Positions 16,743 through 25,229 of a DNA stretch of 64,000 nucleotides are shown here, one piece after another. The stretch spans positions 1 to 64,000 of the forward strand of contig DBMR01000107.1 of NCBI GenBank assembly GCA_002298785.1, read 5' to 3'. The notes beneath the pieces are model-generated. The model was not told where the DNA came from and did no database searches. It was given only the letters and a program-made list of their open reading frames with translations. The number at the start of each line of letters is the position of its first letter. Within the stretch, counting starts at the first letter, position 1. Both the position numbers and the translations under genes were made by a program. The stretch comes from Verrucomicrobia subdivision 3 bacterium UBA693 (lineage in GTDB: Bacteria > Verrucomicrobiota > Verrucomicrobiia > Limisphaerales > UBA8199).

Positions 16743-18056
16743 ATGAGTATTTCCCCGACCCCGGCCCAGGCGCTTGACTCCGCCCCGGCTTCAGCGCCCT
16801 CAGGTCGCCTGGTTTCCCTGGATGCCTTGCGTGGTTTTGACATGTTCTGGATCATCGGGGCGGATTCCCTGGTTTACGCGCTCAATCGCATGACCCAGAC
16901 CGGCCCCACTCGCTTCCTGGCCAATCAATTGGAACACGCCGAATGGGCCGGTTTTCGGTTCTACGACCTCATCTTTCCGCTGTTCGTCTTCATGATGGGC
17001 GTCTCCATGGTGTTCTCGCTGGGAAAAGCCATCGAAGGAGGCGGACGTCCCGACGCTGTCAAGCGAGTCTTCCGCCGCGGCATCCTGCTTTTCGTCGTCG
17101 GCTTGTTCTATTCGGGCGGCCTCACCAATCCCTGGCCGGACATGCGGCTGATGGGCGTGCTGAACCGCATCGCGCTGGCGTATTTCTTCGGGGGCCTATT
17201 GTTTTGCTTCTTCAAACCGCGTGCCCTGGCCGCGTGGTGCGTCGCTCTACTCATCGGCTATTGGGCCTTGGTCTGTTTTGTGCCTATTCGCGATATTCAA
17301 TTGGAGAAAACCAACCTCGCCTCCCTGGCCGAAAAGGCCGGCAACACCGCCGGAGCTTCGGCACTGCGTGAATCCGGCAACCCTTCCGCCGTCAAGGACG
17401 GCCTCGCGTGGGCCACCGCACAAAAGCTTTTTAATGCCACCACCAATCAAACTCATGGGAAGTTTGAGCCCGGCTTGAACCTCGTAAATCATCTCGACTT
17501 CCAGTACCTGCCCGCGCGCAAGTACGATCAGTTCTATGACCCTGAAGGGCTATTGAGCACCATGCCAGCGGTGGTAACTTGCCTCCTGGGAGTGCTGACC
17601 GGATTCCTGTTGCGCGACCCGACCCGTCCGGATCAGCGCAAAGTAGCGCTGCTGGTGGCTTGGGGCTGCGTCGCCATCGCTGCCGGATGGCTGTGGAACC
17701 TGCAGTTCCCAGTCATCAAGAAGATCTGGACTTCCTCCTATGTGCTGGTCGCGGGAGGTTACAGCGCGCTCCTCATGGCGCTTTTCTATTTCGTCGTGGA
17801 TGTGCTTAAGTTGCGGGGATGGTGCCAGCCGTTCGTTTGGATGGGCATGAACTCCATTACCGTCTACCTCGCCAGCAACATGCTGGGCGGCTTTCGCAAA
17901 CTCGCCACCCGCCTCGCCGGCGGGGATCTAAAAACCTGGTTCGACACTTCGGTGGCCAAGGGCATGGGCGATCTCGTGATCTCCATCGTGGGCTTGCTGC
18001 TCGCCTTCTGGTTCGTCCGCTTCCTCTATAAGCGGAAAGTGTTCCTGCGACTATAA
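16743..18056 (+). CDS. NagX-type multi-pass membrane protein (DUF5009/HGSNAT-like acyltransferase)
   Basis: 437 residues with about 10 hydrophobic segments. The opening RLVSLDALRGFDMFWIIGAD is the hallmark of the DUF5009/NagX group, related to heparan-alpha-glucosaminide N-acetyltransferase. FYDLIFPLFVFMMGVSM and the histidine/aspartate-bearing loops fit that family. Known relatives transfer acyl groups to sugars across the membrane or are linked to N-acetylglucosamine use. The gene ends in FLYKRKVFLRL and is convergent with the ribosomal operon, with a terminator between them. The exact substrate is unknown. Confidence 0.85.
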   Translation: MSISPTPAQALDSAPASAPSGRLVSLDALRGFDMFWIIGADSLVYALNRMTQTGPTRFLANQLEHAEWAGFRFYDLIFPLFVFMMGVSMVFSLGKAIEGGGRPDAVKRVFRRGILLFVVGLFYSGGLTNPWPDMRLMGVLNRIALAYFFGGLLFCFFKPRALAAWCVALLIGYWALVCFVPIRDIQLEKTNLASLAEKAGNTAGASALRESGNPSAVKDGLAWATAQKLFNATTNQTHGKFEPGLNLVNHLDFQYLPARKYDQFYDPEGLLSTMPAVVTCLLGVLTGFLLRDPTRPDQRKVALLVAWGCVAIAAGWLWNLQFPVIKKIWTSSYVLVAGGYSALLMALFYFVVDVLKLRGWCQPFVWMGMNSITVYLASNMLGGFRKLATRLAGGDLKTWFDTSVAKGMGDLVISIVGLLLAFWFVRFLYKRKVFLRL

Positions 18057-18086
18057 GCGGAACGCTCCGAGCAACCTCTGCACTTA

Positions 18087-18125
18087 TAAAAAAACAAAGC
18101 CCGATCCCAAGTCGGGAACGGGCTT
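18087..18125 (-). terminator. Rho-independent terminator of the ribosomal protein operon
   Basis: Read on the minus strand, AAGCCCG (18125-18119) pairs with CGGGCTT (18103-18097), with an inner CCC/GGG extension. The hairpin is followed by TGTTTTTTTATA. It lies about 30 bp beyond the rplQ stop and would end the long ribosomal operon. On the plus strand the hairpin lacks a U-run. Confidence 0.9.
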
Positions 18126-18153
18126 CGTCTGAATTAATTAGCGCTGTCTGGAG

Positions 18154-18600
18154 CTACTTGGTCGCGCCGGCCGCTTCGGTCTTGGCTTCAGCGGGCTTGG
18201 TCTCCGACGTGGTGGCTTCCGCGTTCGGCGTTTCCACCGGCGCCGGCAAGTCCACCCATTCCAGGATGGCTTTCTGGCTCGAATCACCCTGGCGCTGATT
18301 CATCTTCACGATCCGGGTGTAACCACCGCGGCGTCCCTTTTGGGCGGGCGCGATCTCGGTAAACAGGATTTTGACGGCTTCCTCCTGGTGCAGGCGTGCC
18401 ACGGCCAGGCGGCGGTCGCTCAACTTGCCACTCTTGCACAGGGTAACCATCTTCTCTGCTACGGAACGAGCAGCTTTGGCCTTGGGCAGCGAGGTGACGA
18501 CGCGCTTGTGCTTGATCAGGCTGCAAACGAGGTTGGCCAGCATCGCGTTGCGATGTTCGCTGGTGCGGCCCAGCTTGGCGGTTCTTTTAAGGTGTCGCAT
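18154..18600 (-). CDS. rplQ: 50S ribosomal protein L17
   Basis: 148 residues. The conserved part is MRHLKRTAKLGRTSEHRNAM, then ANLVCSLIKHKRVVTSLPKA and GGYTRIVKMNQRQGDSSQKA. It is about 20 residues longer than usual because of a Thr/Glu/Ala/Lys-rich C-terminal tail (EATTSETKPAEAKTEAAG). L17 sits near the peptide exit of the large subunit. It is the last gene of the operon, 9 bp after rpoA, and is followed by the intrinsic terminator. Confidence 0.97.
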   Translation of the reverse strand: MRHLKRTAKLGRTSEHRNAMLANLVCSLIKHKRVVTSLPKAKAARSVAEKMVTLCKSGKLSDRRLAVARLHQEEAVKILFTEIAPAQKGRRGGYTRIVKMNQRQGDSSQKAILEWVDLPAPVETPNAEATTSETKPAEAKTEAAGATK

Positions 18601-18609
18601 AGATCTTAC

Positions 18610-19635
18610 TTATCGGGAAATCGGCAGGGCCGACGGGTCTTCTTTAGGAGCATCCAGCAGTTCGGGTTCGAAGGTCATTCCCAGCGTCAAACCCAGAGCC
18701 TGCAGTTTCTCCTTAATTTCGTTCAGCGATTTTTTGCCAAAGTTGCGGTACTTGAGCATCTCCTGCTCCGACTTCATGGCCAGTTGGCCGACGGTGGTGA
18801 TGTTCGCGTTGTTCAAGCAGTTCGCGGCGCGCACGCTCAATTCGATCTCGTTGACACTCATGTTCAACAGCTTCTTGAGCTTGGTCTTCTCCTCGTCCTG
18901 CTTGTCTACCACTTCCTCAAATTCCACCGCGTCCTTGTCGTATCCAACAAACACATCTAGGTGATGCTGCAGGATCGCGGACGCCTGGGTCAAAGCATCG
19001 TCCGGGGTGATGCGGCCGTCGGTCCAAATCTCCAGGACCAGGCGGTCGTAGTCGGTGCGTTGTCCGACGCGCGCGTTTTCCACCGCGTAACGCACCCGGG
19101 TTACCGGCGAGAAAAGCGAATCGATGGCAATAACGCCAATCGCCTGGTTGGGCTTCTTGTTTTCGTCGCCCGGCAGAAAGCCGCGGCCGACTTTCACTTC
19201 CAACTCCATCTCGAATTTGCGCTTCTTGTCCAGAGTGCAAATGTGCTGGGTGGGATTCACCAACTCGAGATTCTGACTGAGCTGGATGTCCGCGGCGGTG
19301 ACTTCGCCTTCCTTATTGACCGAAAGCAGCAAGGTCTGCGGTTCGCGAATCGCGGATTTGAACAAAACCCGTTTCAGGTTCAGGACGATGTCCGTGACAT
19401 CTTCCACGATACCGTCAATGGTAGCGAATTCGTGCATCGCCCCATCCACTTTGATCGAGGTGATTGCCGCGCCCTCGAGTGAGGAGAGCAGCACGCGCCG
19501 CAGTGAGTTGCCAATGGTGTGCCCATAACCCGGTTCAAAGGGTTCCGCCACGAATTTCGCGTAAGTCGGAGTAGCGGTGGACTCTTCTTTGGTCAACCGC
19601 TTGGGCATTTCAAAACGTCCAAGTCTAACTGCCAT
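18610..19635 (-). CDS. rpoA: DNA-directed RNA polymerase subunit alpha
   Basis: 341 residues. The N-terminal assembly domain has EPFEPGYGHTIGNSLRRVLL and the C-terminal domain has IELSVRAANCLNNANITTVG then EMLKYRNFGKKSLNEIKEKL. The latter binds UP-element DNA and activators. The start at 19635 has a good GAAAGGAAA Shine-Dalgarno. A 123-nt gap with a strong hairpin separates it from rpsD, unusual inside this tight operon. It sits in the standard rpsD-rpoA-rplQ order. Confidence 0.98.
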   Translation of the reverse strand: MAVRLGRFEMPKRLTKEESTATPTYAKFVAEPFEPGYGHTIGNSLRRVLLSSLEGAAITSIKVDGAMHEFATIDGIVEDVTDIVLNLKRVLFKSAIREPQTLLLSVNKEGEVTAADIQLSQNLELVNPTQHICTLDKKRKFEMELEVKVGRGFLPGDENKKPNQAIGVIAIDSLFSPVTRVRYAVENARVGQRTDYDRLVLEIWTDGRITPDDALTQASAILQHHLDVFVGYDKDAVEFEEVVDKQDEEKTKLKKLLNMSVNEIELSVRAANCLNNANITTVGQLAMKSEQEMLKYRNFGKKSLNEIKEKLQALGLTLGMTFEPELLDAPKEDPSALPISR

Positions 19636-19709
19636 ATTTTCCTTTCAACAATTTTAATCTGGCCGCCGTGGCTGATTCCCGCAGCCCCGGCGTCCCCTAT
19701 AATTGTTTT

Positions 19710-19744
19710 GAATCTCGCCGACGGGTTGCCCGTCCGCGAGATTC
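19710..19744 (-). other. Strong hairpin in the rpsD-rpoA gap
   Basis: On the minus strand, GAATCTCGC pairs with GCGAGATTC (9 bp), and an inner ACGGG/CCCGT stem closes a CAA loop. No U-run follows. It lies between the rpsD stop and the rpoA start, and could be an RNA-processing site, a mRNA stabiliser or a binding site for S4 feedback control. Function not shown. Confidence 0.75.
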
Positions 19745-19758
19745 GTTGTGTTTATTGA

Positions 19759-20367
19759 TTAACGGGAATAAAACTCGACTACCGCTTGCTCGTTGGCAAT
19801 CGGCTGAATCTCGTCACGGGTAGGGATGCGCATCACCACTCCGCGAAGGGCTTCCTTGTTCAAGGACAGCCAATCGGGCACCGTGCGGCTGGTGGCACTT
19901 TCCAAATTTCGGGTCGCCAGTTGCCGGGCGGCGTTGGAATTCTTGATCTCCACCACGTCATTCACCTTCAGCGCGCAGGACGGCACGTCCACCTTGCGAC
20001 CGTTCACTTTCACATGGCCGTGACCGACCAACTGCCGGGCGGCGGCGCGGGTATTGGCGAAACCGAGATGATAGCAAATGTTGTCCAGCCGCGTCTCGAG
20101 GATCTGGAGCATTTGCTCGCCGGTCACACCACGACGTTGGCGGGCCTTCTCATAGACGCCACGAAATTGACGCTCCAGGAGGCCGTAGTAATAGCGCAAC
20201 TTCTGCTTTTCGATCAGGCCCAGGCCGTAATCAGTGTGTTTCCGCCGCGACTTCGGGCCATGCACGCCCGGACCATAATTGCGACGTTCCAAATACTTTG
20301 ACGGGCCGAAGATGGGTACCCCAAACCTGCGGCTGATGCGAACACGAGGGCCAGTATAACGAGCCAT
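19759..20367 (-). CDS. rpsD: 30S ribosomal protein S4
   Basis: 202 residues, normal length. MARYTGPRVRISRRFGVPIF is followed by a basic helical region and an S4 RNA-binding domain (MLQILETRLDNICYHLGFAN, then ARQLVGHGHVKVNGRKVDVP). S4 starts assembly of the 30S body by binding 16S rRNA and in many bacteria represses its own operon. The zinc-binding cysteines of some S4 versions are absent (C-minus form). It is the gene before rpoA and 33 bp after rpsK. Confidence 0.98.
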   Translation of the reverse strand: MARYTGPRVRISRRFGVPIFGPSKYLERRNYGPGVHGPKSRRKHTDYGLGLIEKQKLRYYYGLLERQFRGVYEKARQRRGVTGEQMLQILETRLDNICYHLGFANTRAAARQLVGHGHVKVNGRKVDVPSCALKVNDVVEIKNSNAARQLATRNLESATSRTVPDWLSLNKEALRGVVMRIPTRDEIQPIANEQAVVEFYSR

Positions 20368-20400
20368 ACTTAAATTATTCCAGAGAGTTGAGTTAAAAAG

Positions 20401-21057
20401 TTAGACGCGGCGTTTCTTCCGGGGGCGGCAGCCATTATGCGGCACCGGGGTCACATCTTTGATCGTGGTGATCTCGAGGCCGATCGCCTGCAAGGCGCGA
20501 ATGGCGGATTCGCGGCCCGATCCGGGCCCCTTCACGCGCACTTCCACTTCGCGCATGCCGTGGGACATCGCTTGGCGGGCGGCATCCTGCGCCACCTGCT
20601 GTGCGGCGTAGGCCGTGCTCTTGCGCGAACCTTTGAAACCGACGCGGCCCGAGGTGGACCAGCCGATCACATGACCCTGCATGTCGGTAATGCTGACATG
20701 CGTGTTGTTGAAGGTCGCCAAGATGTTGGCGATCCCGGTCGTAATATTCTTTGCGCCCTTGGCCTTGACGATCTTCTTGCCCGCCATCTCGTCCGCGAGC
20801 AGTTCGGCTGCGGTCGGAGCACTGACCGCCGGCACGGGACCTGCCGCCGGAGCGGCTGCACCTTCAGCGGCAGCGGGTGCCGGAGCGGGAGCCCCTGCGG
20901 CCGGAGCCGCACCTTCAGCGGGCGCTGCGGCCTTCTTGGGAGTTTTGGGAGTTTTCGCCTCGCCGGCAGCCGGTTTGGCGGCGGCCTTCTCAGGCGCGCC
21001 TTCAGGTTTGCCTTCCTTCTTCGGAGCGGCGGGTTGCTTTTTGGTTTCGTCAGCCAT
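20401..21057 (-). CDS. rpsK: 30S ribosomal protein S11 with long Ala/Pro/Lys-rich N-terminal extension
   Basis: 218 residues against about 130 in most bacteria. The S11 core begins near residue 100 (KNITTGIANILATFNNTHVS) and ends NGCRPRKKRRV as expected. The first 100 residues are low complexity: blocks of Ala, Pro, Lys and Glu with repeated PAAG/APAP units. The start at 21057 lies 6 nt from the rpsM stop and no later ATG gives a better-spaced start, so the extension appears to be translated. S11 lies on the 30S platform, where a flexible tail could reach the mRNA exit. Confidence 0.95.
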   Translation of the reverse strand: MADETKKQPAAPKKEGKPEGAPEKAAAKPAAGEAKTPKTPKKAAAPAEGAAPAAGAPAPAPAAAEGAAAPAAGPVPAVSAPTAAELLADEMAGKKIVKAKGAKNITTGIANILATFNNTHVSITDMQGHVIGWSTSGRVGFKGSRKSTAYAAQQVAQDAARQAMSHGMREVEVRVKGPGSGRESAIRALQAIGLEITTIKDVTPVPHNGCRPRKKRRV

Positions 21058-21063
21058 AACAGA

Positions 21064-21459
21064 TTAGTGAATTCCAGCCTTGGCGCTCGGATTGCGCGTG
21101 ACACCGACCGTCTTGCGCGGCCCCTTGCGCGTGCGCGCGTTGGTCTGCGTACGCTGGCCACGCACCGGCAGACCGCGCAGGTGGCGGACACCGCGGTAGC
21201 ACTTGATGCCCTGCAGACGCTTGAGGTTCATGCCAATTTCGCGGCGCAGGTCGCCCTCGATGACATACTTGCCATCCTGGATCGCGTGGACAATTTGGGA
21301 AAGCTGTTGCTCCGTCAGGTCCTTCGCGCGGACCGACGGATCGATGTTTGCCTTGGCGAGAATGTCGCAGGCGTTGCTGGGGCCGATCCCGTAAATGTAG
21401 CGGAGCGCAATATCAATGCGCTTATTCGGCGGTACTTCAACTCCGATGATACGAGCCAT
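21064..21459 (-). CDS. rpsM: 30S ribosomal protein S13
   Basis: 131 residues. It begins MARIIGVEVPPNKRIDIALR and has IYGIGPSNACDILAKANID, the helix-hairpin-helix region, and the conserved C-terminal RTQTNARTRKGPRK. S13 sits in the 30S head and contacts the 50S and the P-site tRNA. It follows rpmJ by 44 nt and precedes rpsK by 6 nt, the standard alpha-operon order. Confidence 0.98.
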   Translation of the reverse strand: MARIIGVEVPPNKRIDIALRYIYGIGPSNACDILAKANIDPSVRAKDLTEQQLSQIVHAIQDGKYVIEGDLRREIGMNLKRLQGIKCYRGVRHLRGLPVRGQRTQTNARTRKGPRKTVGVTRNPSAKAGIH

Positions 21460-21503
21460 ATTTCTCTATTTTTTTACGCTGCTTTGCTGGTGGCCTTGCC
21501 TTC

Positions 21504-21617
21504 TCAACCCTGGCGCTGTTTGTGCCGGGCGTTGGTGCAAATGACACGAATTACACCCTTGCGACGAATTATTTTGCAATTCTCGCAAAGTTTTTTCACG
21601 GATGCGCGAACTTTCAT
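21504..21617 (-). CDS. rpmJ: 50S ribosomal protein L36
   Basis: 37 residues: MKVRASVKKLCENCKIIRRK then GVIRVICTNARHKQRQG. The zinc-type CxxC, C and H ligands are all present (C11, C14, C27, H32). It is the smallest ribosomal protein, bound to 23S rRNA near the GTPase centre. It sits between infA and rpsM as in most bacteria, 7 nt after the infA stop. Confidence 0.97.
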   Translation of the reverse strand: MKVRASVKKLCENCKIIRRKGVIRVICTNARHKQRQG

Positions 21618-21624
21618 ATAAAAT

Positions 21625-21849
21625 TTACTTTTTGCCTGCTGCCAACATCATTCGCCCCTGCGACAAATCGCACGGAGACAACCGCAGCCGGACTTTCTCG
21701 CCAACTGCCGGCAGGACACAAGCCAATTTGGCCCGCCCCGCCACGTAACCCAGTAATCTGTGCCCATTGGCCAACTCGACCCGGCAAGTCCGGTTCGGCA
21801 ACACTTCCAGAATCAAGCCTTCGACTTCAAAGGCAGCTTCTCGGCACAT
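21625..21849 (-). CDS. infA: Translation initiation factor IF-1
   Basis: 74 residues with the S1-like OB-fold of IF-1: EVEGLILEVLPNRTCRVELA, NGHRLLGYVAGR, then VGEKVRLRLSPCDLSQGRM. The start is divergent (MCREAAFEVEG instead of the common MAKEDVIEVEG). The gene overlaps the end of map by 37 nt in another frame. IF-1 binds the 30S A site during initiation. It has its usual neighbours map and rpmJ. Confidence 0.92.
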   Translation of the reverse strand: MCREAAFEVEGLILEVLPNRTCRVELANGHRLLGYVAGRAKLACVLPAVGEKVRLRLSPCDLSQGRMMLAAGKK

Positions 21850-22586
21850 GTCATAATTTCCGGCTCCGACTCGGTCACCAGGACGGTATGCTCAAAATGA
21901 GCTGATAATGAACCATCCTGCGTCACCACTGTCCAGCCGTCATTCAAAATTTTTACCGCCGCAGCCCCGGCATTCACCATGGGCTCAATCGCCAGCGTCA
22001 TACCCGCACGGAGTTTGGGCGATGACTTTCCATCCACGTAGTTTGGGATCTGGGGCTCTTCATGCATCGATCTTCCGACGCCATGACCCACAAACTCCCG
22101 AACCACGCTAAACCCATTGCTCTCAACGTACTGTTGCACGGCTCGCGAGATGTCGACTACTCGATTGCCGGGCACCGCCTGGGCGATACCCATGTGCAAA
22201 GACTTTTCCGTGACATCCATCAGTTTCTGCGCCAAAACCCCGCAACCACCCACCGCCACCGTCCGCGCATTGTCACCGATAAAACCGTTATAAATCACAC
22301 CCACATCCAGACTTACGATATCTCCCAACCGTAGTTGTTTGGGCCCCGCGATCCCATGCACCACTTGCTCGTTCACCGAGATACAAATGTGACACGGATA
22401 CTTGCGATAACCCAAAAAGGCGCTTTTGGCACCGTGATGCCTTATCCGAGCGGCCGCGTATTCGTCCAACTCGATGGTTGTCAACCCGGGGCGAATATAA
22501 TTCGCCACCTCGCTCAGAACCACCCCGGCCACCGCACAGGCGGGCCGCATCGCTTCCAAATCCCGCTCGTTCTTAATTACAATCAT
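21813..22586 (-). CDS. map: Methionine aminopeptidase, type I
   Basis: 257 residues, the length of a type I enzyme without N-terminal zinc finger. All five metal-ligand motifs are visible: SLDVGVIYNGFIGDNARTVA (two Asp), FVGHGVGRSMHEEPQIPN (His), TLAIEPM (Glu) and HFEHTVLVTE (Glu). It removes the initiator Met from new proteins. It lies directly after secY, 42 nt away. adk, which often sits between secY and map, is absent here. Confidence 0.97.
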   Translation of the reverse strand: MIVIKNERDLEAMRPACAVAGVVLSEVANYIRPGLTTIELDEYAAARIRHHGAKSAFLGYRKYPCHICISVNEQVVHGIAGPKQLRLGDIVSLDVGVIYNGFIGDNARTVAVGGCGVLAQKLMDVTEKSLHMGIAQAVPGNRVVDISRAVQQYVESNGFSVVREFVGHGVGRSMHEEPQIPNYVDGKSSPKLRAGMTLAIEPMVNAGAAAVKILNDGWTVVTQDGSLSAHFEHTVLVTESEPEIMTCAEKLPLKSKA

Positions 22587-22628
22587 CTGCGTGCGCCGTC
22601 CCGCGATACTCCCCGGCGGGCTGCGGTC

Positions 22629-24044
22629 TTAGAATCGGCCCCGAATCTTCCCCTTCTTCAGGAACCCATCATAATGCCGCATCAACAGATGGGACTCCAT
22701 CTGGCGCATCGTGTCCAACATCACACCCACGAGAATCAACATGCTCGTGCCGCCAAAAAACGTCGCCACCGGGTAAGGAATCTGCAATTCACGAGCGAGA
22801 ATGATGGGGATGATCGCAATGATCGTCAGAAAAATCGCGCCTGCGAGCGTAATGCGGTGCATGGCGTTATGCAGATAATCACTGGTAGCCTGGCCGGGAC
22901 GAACCCCGGGAATGTAACCGCCATTCTTCTTCAAATCATCGGCAATCTGCAACTCGTTGAACTGGGTGGCGACCCAGAAATACGAGAAGAACAGAATCAT
23001 GAGCGAATAGATCAGGATATAGAGCAAAGCGCCTTCCGCCAGCAACCGCGCCGAACGGGTGAAGAAATCACCGATCAGCTTAAACGCCGGACTGCCCATG
23101 CCCGCCAAGGAGTTTCCGGCAAAAAGGAAGAACTTTTGCGGGAACATCAGGATCGCCTGGGCGAAAATGATCGGCATCACGCCGGAGTAGTTAACGCGCA
23201 ACGGCATGAACGAGGTGCCTCCCGAGTAGAGTTTGCGGCCCACCGCGCGTTGCGCATACTGCACCGGGACTTTGCGTTGGGCCTGGGTGATGGCAATTAC
23301 GCCCGCGATCACTCCAGCCAGCAGCAAGAGCAACGCCGCCGCGTGACCGAGATTAAACTTCGCTTCGATGCCGCTCACGCCGGGGAAGAACATGTCCTTC
23401 AGCGAGACCACGGCCTGAGGCAGACGCGCCAGAATGCCAATGGTGATCACCAGCGACACGCCGTTGCCAATGCCGCGTTCCGTAATCTGTTCGCCCAGCC
23501 ACATCAGCAACATCGTTCCCGTGGTCAGCATCAGGACGGTTTGAATGCGATACAGCCAAATTTGAGAATCCTTGTAGAGCACCAGTTGGCCAATGCCCTG
23601 ACCGAAGATCCCTTCAGGCTTCTCCCACTGCAGGGCCATGAACAAACCCTGGCCGATGCACAACGCCACGGTGAGATACCGTCCGTATTGAATGATCTTC
23701 GTGCGACCACCCTCTTCCCGCACCAATTTGCTCAAGCGCGGCACAACCGCGGTCAGCAACTGGATAATAATGGTGGCACTGATGTAAGGCATAATACCCA
23801 GGGCGCCGATCGCGCAATGCTCGAGGGCGCCGCCGGTGAACAAACTATACATGCCCAGCACCGAGGAACCGCTTTGCTGGTGCTTGCTAAAGAACTCAGC
23901 CAGCACCGCGCCGTCCAACCCCGGGATGCGCACCACCGCGGCAAGGCGACAGATGGCCAGGACCAACAAGGTGAACAAAATCCGGGATTTAAGTTCCGGA
24001 ATCTTGAAGCAGTTGCTGAATGTGTTGGCGATGGAGGCGAGCAT
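22629..24044 (-). CDS. secY: Protein translocase channel subunit SecY
   Basis: 471 residues with ten predicted transmembrane helices. Family motifs include SRILFTLLVLAICRLAAVVR near the start, ALGIMPYISATIIIQLL (TM2/plug region), RGIGNGVSLVIT and QFNELQIADDLKKNGGYIPG. SecY forms the inner-membrane protein channel with SecE and SecG. It follows rplO by 18 nt, which is the classic spc-operon order. Confidence 0.98.
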   Translation of the reverse strand: MLASIANTFSNCFKIPELKSRILFTLLVLAICRLAAVVRIPGLDGAVLAEFFSKHQQSGSSVLGMYSLFTGGALEHCAIGALGIMPYISATIIIQLLTAVVPRLSKLVREEGGRTKIIQYGRYLTVALCIGQGLFMALQWEKPEGIFGQGIGQLVLYKDSQIWLYRIQTVLMLTTGTMLLMWLGEQITERGIGNGVSLVITIGILARLPQAVVSLKDMFFPGVSGIEAKFNLGHAAALLLLLAGVIAGVIAITQAQRKVPVQYAQRAVGRKLYSGGTSFMPLRVNYSGVMPIIFAQAILMFPQKFFLFAGNSLAGMGSPAFKLIGDFFTRSARLLAEGALLYILIYSLMILFFSYFWVATQFNELQIADDLKKNGGYIPGVRPGQATSDYLHNAMHRITLAGAIFLTIIAIIPIILARELQIPYPVATFFGGTSMLILVGVMLDTMRQMESHLLMRHYDGFLKKGKIRGRF

Positions 24045-24062
24045 GGTGAGTTACTTCAAATA

Positions 24063-24542
24063 CTAAGCTTTGGCCGGAGAGCGCTCGGCTTTCTTGGGGC
24101 TGGCTACTTCGCAGGTGCCACCTTTGGCTTCGATCTTGGCGCGAGCGGAGGCACTGAACGCGGAAACCGATACCGTGAGCTTGCGAGTCAGCTCGCCGGT
24201 CCCGAGAATTTTCACGCCTGCGGCCCGCCCCTTAGACAAGCCAAGGCTGCGCAACGCCGCTTCGTCCACCCGGGCGCCATCCTCAAACTGGTTCAGGTCC
24301 GCCAGATTCACCGGCAGATAAACCGTCGCGTGGCGCTTGTTATTAAACCCGCGTTTGGGAATACGGCGAATCAGAGGCATCTGACCGCCTTCAAAGCCGA
24401 TGCGGATCGAGCTGCCCGAACGGGCGGTCTGGCCTTTGCCACCGCGTCCGCTGGTTTTACCGTGACCGCTGGATTCACCCTGCCCGAGCCGTTTCCGACG
24501 ATGCTTGGCACCAGGCCGAGGTTTCAAATCATGTAAACGCAT
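24063..24542 (-). CDS. rplO: 50S ribosomal protein L15
   Basis: 159 residues. The N-terminus MRLHDLKPRPGAKHRRKRLG has the Gly/Arg-rich loop that threads into 23S rRNA, followed by GRGGKGQTARSG and FEGGQMPLIRRIPKRGFNN. L15 is a late-assembly protein of the large subunit. rpmD (L30), which usually sits just before rplO, is absent: rpsE ends only 16 nt upstream. Confidence 0.98.
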   Translation of the reverse strand: MRLHDLKPRPGAKHRRKRLGQGESSGHGKTSGRGGKGQTARSGSSIRIGFEGGQMPLIRRIPKRGFNNKRHATVYLPVNLADLNQFEDGARVDEAALRSLGLSKGRAAGVKILGTGELTRKLTVSVSAFSASARAKIEAKGGTCEVASPKKAERSPAKA

Positions 24543-24558
24543 AAGAAATCAATTTTAC

Positions 24559-25224
24559 TTAGACGGTTGCTGGAGCCGTGGCAGCTGCTGCCGGCACCGA
24601 CGGCGTCACCGGTTTCTTGTACTCCCGGCCGCGATCTTTGAAGATGTCTTCAGCCAGGCGCAGGCTCAACAGGCCCTGCAAAGTAGCCTTGACCACGTTC
24701 GCCGCGTTATTGGATCCCAGGGATTTCGTCAGGATGTCCTTCACCCCCGCCGATTCCAGCACTGCGCGCACGGTCTTGCCGGCGATCAATCCGGTACCGG
24801 GAGAGGCCGGTCGGAGCAACACTTTTGCCCCGCAGTAACGAGCGAAAACTTCATGGGGAATCGTGCCACCTTTGAGGCACACATTGACCATCGCGGACCG
24901 GGCCATCTCTCCGCCTTTGCGGATGGCGTCCGCCACTTCGCCGGCCTTGCCCAACCCAACGCCCACGCGACCGCGCTTGTCGCCCACTACCACGAGGGCG
25001 CTGAAATTAAAGCGGCGTCCGCCCTTGACCACCTTGGCCGAGCGGTTGATGAACACCACTTTCTCGACCAAATCCTCGCCCTGCCCTCCGGAGTCCGCAT
25101 CGGGAGCGGGACGGGGACGGCGAGGCCGAAAACCGCCGCGCCCCTGGCGTTGCGGTTGGTGCGGCTGCGGCGACTGGTCAGCGGCTTCAGTTTTGGGCGC
25201 TTCTGGTGAATTATTCGTCTCCAT
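24559..25224 (-). CDS. rpsE: 30S ribosomal protein S5 with Pro/Gln/Arg-rich N-terminal extension
   Basis: 221 residues from the ATG at 25224, 5 nt after rplR. The longer frame upstream overlaps rplR and is rejected. The S5 core starts near residue 47 (LVEKVVFINRSAKVVKGGRR) with the double-stranded RNA-binding fold, and continues with GYCGAKVLLRP-type and GSNNAANVVKATLQGL motifs. The first 46 residues are Pro/Gln/Gly/Arg-rich, and the tail is Ala/Pro-rich (PSVPAAAATAPATV). S5 controls decoding accuracy at the mRNA entrance. Confidence 0.97.
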   Translation of the reverse strand: METNNSPEAPKTEAADQSPQPHQPQRQGRGGFRPRRPRPAPDADSGGQGEDLVEKVVFINRSAKVVKGGRRFNFSALVVVGDKRGRVGVGLGKAGEVADAIRKGGEMARSAMVNVCLKGGTIPHEVFARYCGAKVLLRPASPGTGLIAGKTVRAVLESAGVKDILTKSLGSNNAANVVKATLQGLLSLRLAEDIFKDRGREYKKPVTPSVPAAAATAPATV

Positions 25225-25229
25225 GGGAA

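Noticed and set aside
20437..21621. 394-codon open frame on the plus strand
   Set aside because: Antisense to rpsK, rpsM and rpmJ, with repetitive Gly/Ser/Arg/Cys composition caused by the S11 Ala/Pro tail.
22335..24536. 733-codon open frame on the plus strand across map, secY and rplO
   Set aside because: It is antisense to three certain genes, has a His/Gln/Arg-rich low-complexity composition and no domain; it is a GC-rich shadow frame.
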